A stretch of DNA of 21,931 nucleotides from CAJQQK01 sp963696075 (GTDB lineage Bacteria; Pseudomonadota; Alphaproteobacteria; Rhizobiales; Hyphomicrobiaceae). Positions 15,703 to 21,931 of this stretch are shown piece by piece. The notes under the pieces are model-generated. The model ran no database searches, was not told where the DNA came from, and saw only the letters and a program-made list of their open reading frames with translations. A program made the translations under genes and the position numbers. The DNA lies in contig CAVOJD010000011.1 in the NCBI GenBank assembly GCA_963696075.1, positions 1 to 21,931 on the forward strand. The letters are read 5' to 3'. Each line of letters starts with the position of its first letter. Position 1 is the stretch's first letter.

Positions 15703-17241
15703 ATGAAAACGTCGTCGCGCCTTTTTCTAGCTGTCGCCGGATTGATGGCGACCAGCATGCTTGTTCCAGTTCACGCCAAAGCTCCAAAAATGAAAATGAC
15801 GACAGACATTCCGTCTTCGATCATCGCGCCTGACAGCGTTGAGACATCAATCGGCACAATGAAATTTTTCGATGGCGTGCCCGACGCAGCCAGTGTCGCG
15901 GCCAGCTACGACTTTCTCGACCGGTCGCGCGCTGTCAATGTCTTCATCAATTCCATCCCGATGATGTCCGCCTACATGCTGCGTGAAGGCCAGGCGAGCA
16001 TGGGGGCCGATGCCAGCAACAAGATTGCCATCTGGGACACCCTGATGGATTCCAAAACGATCCTGCTGACGGGCAATACATCAACCATGTACGCGGTGGG
16101 GTTCTTAGACTTGGCGAAGGACGGTCCAACGGTGATTGATTTGCCGCCGGGCATGCTTGGTGTGCTTGACGACATGGCCTTCCGTTACATGACGGACTTA
16201 GGGGTGGCCGGTCCAGACAAGGGCAAGGGCGGCAAGTTCCTGGTGCTGCCGCCGAACTACAAAGGTGACGTGCCGGACGGCTATTTTGTTGTGCCCTCCA
16301 AGACCAACGGCGTGTGGGTGTTTACCCGTGGGTATCTGGACAAAAAACTGCCGCTGGAAAAGGCCATCCCGGCGGCATCAAGGAATATCCGCGACCACCT
16401 GAAGGTCTATCCGCTTAAGTCCAAAGACAATCCGCCCGCGACAGAGTTCATCAATGTGTCGGGCAAGGTCATGAACACGGTCGTGCCCAACGACTACAGC
16501 TTTTTTGTAAAGCTGCATGATCTCATTCAGGGAGAGCCTAACGACTATCTCGGCCCGGAAGCCAAGGGCATGATGGCAGCGATCGGCATTGAAAAGGGCA
16601 AGCCTTTCAAACCCGATGAGCGGATGAAGAAGGTCCTTACCGACGCGGCCGCAATCGGTAACACCGCCGCGCGCGCCATCAGTTATTTCCCGCGCGATCC
16701 AGGCAACATGCTGTATGGCAAAGACAGTTCATGGATCATGGCCTATGCCAACAAGGACACGGCATTCCTGAAAGATGGCGCGTTTAACCTTGAGGCCCGT
16801 GCCCTATTCCACTTCGGCTACATCGTAGTTTCACCCGCCATGGCGGTCACGGTGGCCGGCAAGGGGTCGGATTACGCTCTGATCGCGCTTGATTCCAAGA
16901 AGCAGGCGTTTGATGGGGCGAAAACGTACAAGCTGACCATGCCCAAAGATGTGCCCGCCAAGGATTTCTGGGCGTTGACGATGTACGACACCCAAACCCG
17001 CTCGCAACTCCAGACCGATCAGCAGTTCCCGACACTCGGGAGCCAGACTAAGGGCATCAAGACAAACGCCGACGGGTCTTACGACATCTACTTCGCGCCA
17101 AAGCCGCCCAAAGGCAAAGAAGGCAACTGGTTGCAAACAGTACCCGGCAAGAGCTGGTGGCTTGCTCTGCGCATCTACGGCCCGCTGAAGCCCTGGATCG
17201 ATCAGTCCTGGCGTCCCGGCGAGATCGAACTCGTCAAGTAA
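15703..17241 (+). CDS. Secreted DUF1254/DUF1214 protein, array member 2
   Basis: The product has 512 residues. The ATG at 15703 (MKTSSRLF) is chosen over an in-frame GTG at 15691 because that GTG lies within the GTGGAG ribosome-binding site. A signal peptide of about 25 residues ends LVPVHA-KAPKMKM. The mature protein opens with the MKMTTDIP motif shared with members 1 and 3. DUF1254 landmarks are GTMKFFDGVP, GPTVIDLPPGMLGVLDD and GPDKGKGGKFLVLPPNYKG. DUF1214 landmarks are GIEKGKPFKPDERMKKVLTD, DFWALTMYDTQTRSQLQTDQ, NADGSYDIYFAPKPPKGKEG and a final WRPGEIELVK. Role unknown. It is very close to member 3, which suggests duplication within the array. Confidence 0.92.
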   Translation: MKTSSRLFLAVAGLMATSMLVPVHAKAPKMKMTTDIPSSIIAPDSVETSIGTMKFFDGVPDAASVAASYDFLDRSRAVNVFINSIPMMSAYMLREGQASMGADASNKIAIWDTLMDSKTILLTGNTSTMYAVGFLDLAKDGPTVIDLPPGMLGVLDDMAFRYMTDLGVAGPDKGKGGKFLVLPPNYKGDVPDGYFVVPSKTNGVWVFTRGYLDKKLPLEKAIPAASRNIRDHLKVYPLKSKDNPPATEFINVSGKVMNTVVPNDYSFFVKLHDLIQGEPNDYLGPEAKGMMAAIGIEKGKPFKPDERMKKVLTDAAAIGNTAARAISYFPRDPGNMLYGKDSSWIMAYANKDTAFLKDGAFNLEARALFHFGYIVVSPAMAVTVAGKGSDYALIALDSKKQAFDGAKTYKLTMPKDVPAKDFWALTMYDTQTRSQLQTDQQFPTLGSQTKGIKTNADGSYDIYFAPKPPKGKEGNWLQTVPGKSWWLALRIYGPLKPWIDQSWRPGEIELVK

Positions 17242-17320
17242 ACGAAAGCAGGCACACCGCACGAGGCGGGTGGCGAACCATTCTGCTTCCCGCAGTGCTC
17301 AGAGACAGAAGGAATCCAAC

Positions 17321-18844
17321 ATGAAGACGAAATTGTTAACCACTGCTGCCGTGGCCACACTGTTTTTAACCGGCGCGGCCAGCACGATTTGGGCCAAATC
17401 ACCAAACATGAAAATGACCACGCCGATTCCGGAAAGCATTACCACGCCGGACAAGGTCGAGACGTCAATCGGGACGCTTAAGTTCTTCGATGGTGTGCCG
17501 GACAAGGAGACAGTCGGCACGCTTTACGACTACATGGATCGCGCCAGGGCCGTTCAGGCCTACGTCTCCACCGTCCCTGGCGTGTCGCAATATGCAATGC
17601 GGCAGGGACAGCGCGACATCGGCGCGACCAAGGTCAATCAGATCCTGATCTGGGATAAGCTGGCGGATTCAGCGAACTTCTTTCTGACCGGCAATACCTC
17701 GACGATCTACACATGGACCTACACAGACCTCGTCAAGGATGGGCCGACTGTGATCGAACTGCCCGCCGGCATGTTGGGTGCGATAAACGATATGTGGTTT
17801 CGCTATGTGTCCGACCTGGGCATTGCCGGCCCGGACAAGGGCAAGGGCGGCAAATATCTGATCCTGCCGCCAGGCTACAAGGGCAGTGTGCCGGACGGCT
17901 ATTTTGTGGTCAAGCCAGAGACGTTTGGCAACTGGATCTTCATGCGCGCCTACATCAGCGACGGGGTCGAGAAAGCGGCGCAAGGCGTGAAAGACCATCT
18001 CCGGATTTATCCGCTGTCGATGGCCGATAATCCGCCTAAGATGGAATTCATCAGCATGTCGGGCCGCAAGGGCTATAATGCTGTTCTGCCGAACGACTAC
18101 AGCTTCTGGGAAATGCTGAACCAGCTTGTGCAAGAAGAGCCGATCGGCGCGCATGATCCTGAAACCCGCGGCCTACTAGCGGCAGTTGGCATCGTCAAGG
18201 GCAAGCCCTTCGCGCCCGATGCACGGATGAAGAAGATCCTGACGGATGCGGTCGCCATCGGCAATGGCTACGCCCGTGCAAACACCGTCTTTCCGCGCGA
18301 CCCCGGGGCCCGAATCTATGGTCCGGAAAGTGAATGGGTGATGGGTTTTGCCGACAAGGACACGACATTCCTCAAGGACGGCGCCCGCCGTTACGATGCT
18401 CGGCTGTGGATGCATTACAACGCCGTTGTGGTGACGCCTGCCATGGCGGTCACCAAACCGGGCAAGGGTTCGGACTACGGCATCGCTGGACTGGGTAAAG
18501 GCGGACAAGTTCTTGACGGTTCGAAGACCTACAAACTGCATCTGCCGCCGAATGTGCCGGTCAAGGATTTCTGGTCGGTCGTTGTCTACGACCCGCAAAC
18601 TCGTTCTGAATTGCAGACTGATCAACAGTTCCCGGCGCTGGACAGTTACAAAAAGGATCTGAAGAAGAACGAAGATGGGTCCTATGACATCTACTTTGCC
18701 CCGAAACCGCCGAAAGGCCAGGAAGGCAATTGGTTACAGACCGTCCCCGGCAAGAGCTGGTTCATCATCCTGCGCATGTACGGACCATTGGAGCCGTGGC
18801 TCGACAAGACCTGGCGGCCGGGTGAGATCGAATTGGTCAAGTGA
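17321..18844 (+). CDS. Secreted DUF1254/DUF1214 protein, array member 3
   Basis: The product has 507 residues. The ATG at 17321 (MKTKLLTT) is preferred over the longer frame from 17270 because AGAAGGA precedes it and a clean signal peptide follows, ending ASTIWA-KSPNMKM. Both domains are present: GTLKFFDGVPD, LTGNTSTIYTWTY and GPDKGKGGKYLILPPGYKG in DUF1254. NDYSFWEMLNQLVQEEP, GKPFAPDARMKKILTDA and DFWSVVVYDPQTRSELQTDQ come next, and the C-terminus is WRPGEIELVK. It is most like member 2. The gap from member 2 is 79 bp and holds only a weak hairpin near 17255-17272. Function is unknown; the position implies co-transcription with its neighbours. Confidence 0.92.
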   Translation: MKTKLLTTAAVATLFLTGAASTIWAKSPNMKMTTPIPESITTPDKVETSIGTLKFFDGVPDKETVGTLYDYMDRARAVQAYVSTVPGVSQYAMRQGQRDIGATKVNQILIWDKLADSANFFLTGNTSTIYTWTYTDLVKDGPTVIELPAGMLGAINDMWFRYVSDLGIAGPDKGKGGKYLILPPGYKGSVPDGYFVVKPETFGNWIFMRAYISDGVEKAAQGVKDHLRIYPLSMADNPPKMEFISMSGRKGYNAVLPNDYSFWEMLNQLVQEEPIGAHDPETRGLLAAVGIVKGKPFAPDARMKKILTDAVAIGNGYARANTVFPRDPGARIYGPESEWVMGFADKDTTFLKDGARRYDARLWMHYNAVVVTPAMAVTKPGKGSDYGIAGLGKGGQVLDGSKTYKLHLPPNVPVKDFWSVVVYDPQTRSELQTDQQFPALDSYKKDLKKNEDGSYDIYFAPKPPKGQEGNWLQTVPGKSWFIILRMYGPLEPWLDKTWRPGEIELVK

Positions 18845-18862
18845 GCTGGATTTGTCTTTGAG

Positions 18863-18889
18863 AGCAGGGCGGAAAAGAAACGCCCTGCT
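18863..18889 (+). other. Perfect 9-bp stem-loop between array genes 3 and 4
   Basis: AGCAGGGCG and CGCCCTGCT pair perfectly around a 9-base loop GAAAAGAAA. GAATACAGTAG follows, not a T-run. It resembles a processing or stabilising hairpin, or a weak terminator allowing read-through. Confidence 0.6.
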
Positions 18890-18918
18890 GAATACAGTAG
18901 AGAGTTGGAAAAACGATT

Positions 18919-20418
18919 ATGAAGATACGATTTCAAATTTCTGTTGCTTCGGTCGGATTGATGGCCGGGCTCGCCTTCGCGCCGCTTGTCAACGCCAAGG
19001 AAAACAAGCCGACAGTTAAGGAAACCTACGCGGGCAAGATTGAGTTTCAAGGCCAATCAATCACCAAGAAAACCGCAGAATTTCTGCATCGCCGAATACT
19101 CCAACAACGCGCCACCCAGTTGGTGACGTGGGCGATGCCGATGATGAATTTCGAAACGCTGTATCCGGCCCTGCTCAGCAATTTTAAGACCTCCAACGGG
19201 TTGGATCTGTCTGACGCCGATATCTTCTTCGGCCTCTATGACGGATATGACGGCGTCTATCCCTACATGACCGCCAATGTCACCACCCCTTACACGCTTG
19301 CTTTCTCCGATCTGTCGAAAACTGGACCAATCGTGGTGGACCTGCCGCCCGGGGCGATCTACGGCGTGGTCGATAACGCGTGGATGCAGCCCATCCACGA
19401 GATCAATGGCAAGCCGGGAAAGCTGTTGCTGGTGGGGCCGGGACAGAATTACCCCAAGAACTTCGATGGAAAAATCATTCAGTCCGACACCTTCCGAGTT
19501 CTCTACTTCTACCGCGCGCTCGGAACTGGAGACGAGGCCAAGAAACTTAGAACAGCTGTAAAAGCCTACAAGCTGTCGGACGCCGCCAATCCGCCGAAGA
19601 CCAAATTCATCAGGTACACGCCCAAGCCAGGCGACAAGATCGCGCTCAACACGCAACCCCGCGATATGCGTTTTTGGGAGTTGGTGAACGCTTACGTCCA
19701 GCGTGAACCGATGGCCGATCGCGATCGGTTTTTCTATGCCTGGCTGAAAGACCTGGGCATCCAAAAAGGCAAGCCCTTTAAGCCCACCGCCTATCAAAAA
19801 GAGATCCTGCAACAAGCGCTCGACGTCGGCATGGCCATGTCGCAGGCGATCTCCTTCAACAAGACACGAAACATGTTCCCGACGTCGCTCTACGGCAAAG
19901 ATTCCGGTTTCGAAGACGCTATGGCCGGCATGGACCCGAAGATCGATCTGCCGACCTACTCGATGTTCAACGAGCGGGCCTCCTACGGTTTCGAAGCGAC
20001 GACGACCTCGGCCGGCATGGTGTCCCGCACGCCTGGAAAGGGCTCGGCCTATTTGGGAGGCTATTACGATGCCGATGGCAACGCCTTGATGGGCGGTAAC
20101 CATTACGTGCTCAACGTTGGGCCGAAACCGCCAGCCGCCAACTTCTGGTCCATCACGGTCTATGACATCGAGAACCGTTTGATCATCCGCAACGAAATAA
20201 AAAGGTCAGGCAGATCGTCGCGCACGAAAGGCGTGAAAACAAATGCCGACGGTTCGGTTGATATCTATTTCGGACCAAAGGCACCAAAGGGAAAAGAAGG
20301 CAATTGGATCCAGACCAACGAAGGTCAATCCTTCTTTGTCTATCTGAGGCTGTATGGCCCCGAGCAGGCCTATTTCGACCAGACCTTCCCGATGACACCG
20401 ATCAAAAAGGTCAACTGA
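18919..20418 (+). CDS. Secreted DUF1254/DUF1214 protein, array member 4 (divergent)
   Basis: The product has 499 residues. The signal peptide ends FAPLVNA-KENK. It lacks the MKMTTDIP opening and reads KETYAGKIEFQGQSITKKTA instead. The first domain has ATQLVTWAMPMMNFETLY, SDLSKTGPIVVDLPPGAIYG and LLLVGPGQNYPKNFDG, where the GPDKGKGGK signature of members 1-3 is changed to a shorter form. The second domain retains GIQKGKPFKPTAYQKEILQQ, PAANFWSITVYDIENRLII, NADGSVDIYFGPKAPKGKEG and NWIQTNEGQSFFVYLRLYGP. It is therefore a distinct subfamily, not a recent copy. A ribosome-binding site is only modest (GTTGGA about 12 bases before the ATG). Cellular role unknown; periplasmic location is inferred from the signal peptide. 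Confidence 0.9.
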   Translation: MKIRFQISVASVGLMAGLAFAPLVNAKENKPTVKETYAGKIEFQGQSITKKTAEFLHRRILQQRATQLVTWAMPMMNFETLYPALLSNFKTSNGLDLSDADIFFGLYDGYDGVYPYMTANVTTPYTLAFSDLSKTGPIVVDLPPGAIYGVVDNAWMQPIHEINGKPGKLLLVGPGQNYPKNFDGKIIQSDTFRVLYFYRALGTGDEAKKLRTAVKAYKLSDAANPPKTKFIRYTPKPGDKIALNTQPRDMRFWELVNAYVQREPMADRDRFFYAWLKDLGIQKGKPFKPTAYQKEILQQALDVGMAMSQAISFNKTRNMFPTSLYGKDSGFEDAMAGMDPKIDLPTYSMFNERASYGFEATTTSAGMVSRTPGKGSAYLGGYYDADGNALMGGNHYVLNVGPKPPAANFWSITVYDIENRLIIRNEIKRSGRSSRTKGVKTNADGSVDIYFGPKAPKGKEGNWIQTNEGQSFFVYLRLYGPEQAYFDQTFPMTPIKKVN

Positions 20419-20449
20419 GACTGACGATGTATGAAACGACATCAGAAAC

Positions 20450-20475
20450 CGTGTGAGGCGTTCGCGCCCCACACG
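20450..20475 (+). other. UUCG-capped stem-loop between array genes 4 and 5
   Basis: CGTGTGAGGCG pairs with CGCCCCACACG around a TTCG tetraloop, with one A-C mismatch. UUCG loops are unusually stable. No T-run follows. Confidence 0.6.
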
Positions 20476-20504
20476 ATCAAGCTTCAACATGCACGGAAAC
20501 CACC

Positions 20505-21931
20505 ATGAAATCCAAGTCACTCGTCGCCATTGCGGTCACCGCCCTCATGGCGGCCGCGTCCCCATCCGTTGCTGCTGATGTGCCGACCGAACCTTTGGGC
20601 GGCAAACCGCCTGCGGGGACCAGCGCCTCTTTCAAGAACTTCGACACCTTCAAGGATCAGGTTCTGTATCAACGCGCTTTTGAGGCGGTCCTTTGGTCGG
20701 TACCGATGGTCAACAAGCTGGGCCTGCGGCGTGGCACGCTTGCAATCGGCGGCGGCGACAACGTAGTTCTCGCGTGGTCGGCTGGCGTAAAGCCCTATTT
20801 CGAAGCGCTGACCCCCAACAACGTCTCACCTTATGTGAACGCGACAATGGATCTAAGCAAAGGCCCGGTCGTGGTCGAGGTGCCACCGGCGAACGACAAG
20901 GCGGGACTGTTCGGCCAGATTGCCGATCACTGGTACCAGACATTCGTGGATATTGGTCCGATCGGTATCGATAAGGGCAAGGGCGCCAAGTTGGTTCTGA
21001 CGCCGCCGGGATGGTCTGGCGAGATTCCTGCTGGTTTCACTGAGGTCAAAAGCCCCAGCTTCCGGATTGACTTTGCTTTCCGAAACGTCCCCTCACCGAC
21101 GGGCAACCAGGCTGATCTTGATGCTCTGGCCAGCAAGGTTGCAGTATACAATTTGTCGGAATTGCCCAAGCCAGCACCAACGAAATTCATTGATCCGCTG
21201 AATAAGCGCTGGCCGACCCTCGCCCGCTATGACGAGAGGTGGTTCGAGGATTTGCACGATATCATCAACCTCGAGAATGCGTTGCCGCGCGACAAGACAA
21301 TGATGGGGCTGCTCAAGACGATCGGGATCGAGAAAGGTAAGCCGCACAAGCCGGATAATAAAACCAAGGCAATCTTCCGCAAAGCCGTCGTCGATGCCTA
21401 TCATTACATGCAGGCAACGTTTGAACGCGAACTGCCAGGTGAAGCTTGGTGGAAAGACCGCAAGTGGCGCAACATCTTCTTCCACGATGCAAACATGGGT
21501 TTCACGTGGGAAACCGACAGCCTTGTCGATTATGACATGCGCGCTGTTCGTCCATGGTTCTCGGCAATTTACTTCCCCAACAAGGTCGCCAAAAGACCGG
21601 CCACCATGTACATCGCGACGATGCATGACGGTGGTGGCAAGCTGATGGAAGCCGGCAAGACTTATAGCCTCACTGTGCCGAAGGAAGTGCCGGTGACCCA
21701 GTTCTGGTCACTGACAATCTACGACCGCGAAACGTATTCTTTCATCTATTCGCCACAGGAACGGCCCGGCCTTTCCGGGCGGGACCGGGACTCGATGATG
21801 CTTAACAAGGACGGCAGCGTCACGATCTATTTCGGGCCGAAGGCGCCAAAAGGCTATGAGAACAACTGGATCCCGACGTCGGGCAAGCCCCCCTACGCCA
21901 TGTTCCGCTTCTACGGCCCGAAGGACGCATT
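20505..21931 (+). CDS. Secreted DUF1254/DUF1214 protein, array member 5, truncated by window end
   Basis: The frame is open from the ATG at 20505 to the last base, about 475 codons, so only some 15-25 C-terminal residues are probably missing. It begins MKSKSLVAIAVTALMAAASP with a likely cut after SVAA. DUF1254 signs are YQRAFEAVLWSVPMVNKLGL, LSKGPVVVEVPPANDKAGLF and GPIGIDKGKGAKLVLTPPGW. DUF1214 signs are GIEKGKPHKPDNKTKAIFRK, VTQFWSLTIYDRETYSFIYS, NKDGSVTIYFGPKAPKGYEN and AMFRFYGPKDA. It is the most diverged of the five. It has 86 bp of upstream gap with a UUCG hairpin and no strong ribosome-binding site. Function is unknown. The array may continue beyond the window. Confidence 0.9.
   Translation, partial: MKSKSLVAIAVTALMAAASPSVAADVPTEPLGGKPPAGTSASFKNFDTFKDQVLYQRAFEAVLWSVPMVNKLGLRRGTLAIGGGDNVVLAWSAGVKPYFEALTPNNVSPYVNATMDLSKGPVVVEVPPANDKAGLFGQIADHWYQTFVDIGPIGIDKGKGAKLVLTPPGWSGEIPAGFTEVKSPSFRIDFAFRNVPSPTGNQADLDALASKVAVYNLSELPKPAPTKFIDPLNKRWPTLARYDERWFEDLHDIINLENALPRDKTMMGLLKTIGIEKGKPHKPDNKTKAIFRKAVVDAYHYMQATFERELPGEAWWKDRKWRNIFFHDANMGFTWETDSLVDYDMRAVRPWFSAIYFPNKVAKRPATMYIATMHDGGGKLMEAGKTYSLTVPKEVPVTQFWSLTIYDRETYSFIYSPQERPGLSGRDRDSMMLNKDGSVTIYFGPKAPKGYENNWIPTSGKPPYAMFRFYGPKDA

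Noticed and set aside
19057..20103. 348-codon open frame on the minus strand inside array member 4
   Set aside because: It lies fully antisense to a clear DUF1254 gene, shows no recognisable domain, and is the kind of shadow frame expected in high-GC DNA.

Overview
The window looks like a piece of an alphaproteobacterial, probably Hyphomicrobiales (Rhizobiales), genome. The reasons are a DUF5681 protein, high-GC codon use, a FixK/FNR-type box, and the kinds of insertion sequence and remnant present. No rRNA, tRNA or CRISPR was found. The organism cannot be named from this sequence alone.

Left part (1-3711): a DUF5681 protein (442-909, +) converges on an NtaA/DmoA-type flavin-dependent monooxygenase (967-2292, -). 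An intact IS481-family element (2474-3544) with a perfect 6-bp target duplication TCTAGT sits upstream of the monooxygenase. Beyond it lie a long 44-bp dyad and the first 20 or so codons of a MerR-like regulator, cut off by the next insertion sequence.

Middle part (3712-12595): two nearly identical 1201-bp IS3-family elements lie in the same orientation around about 6.5 kb of debris and cargo. Between them are the C-terminal stub of a DUF927-like mobile-element protein, GGAACCC repeats, a scrambled second type of IS3 transposase, a phenol MetA-type outer-membrane protein (6500-7492, -), a frameshifted remnant of an alkaline-phosphatase-superfamily enzyme, and a large MscS-family channel (8460-10770, -) carrying one frameshift. 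The layout suggests repeated insertion and decay.

Right part (12596-21931) is the most coherent and interesting block. A perfect FNR/FixK-type box (TTGATCCAGATCAA) precedes a 25-codon small ORF and a small Crp/Fnr-like winged-helix protein. A TetR-family regulator follows, with a candidate operator just upstream. Then come at least five consecutive genes for secreted DUF1254/DUF1214 proteins of about 500 residues, each with its own signal peptide. The fifth runs off the window edge. The first three are close paralogs; the fourth and fifth are more divergent. Three of the four gaps contain strong GC-rich stem-loops without U-tracts; the fourth has only a weak one. The TetR gene has an apparent one-base insertion near 13995. 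This destroys its own stop codon context and joins it in frame to the first DUF1254 gene, giving an apparent 746-residue fusion that is probably not the ancestral arrangement. A plausible reading is a regulated, oxygen-responsive periplasmic system of unknown function built from tandem DUF1254/DUF1214 proteins.
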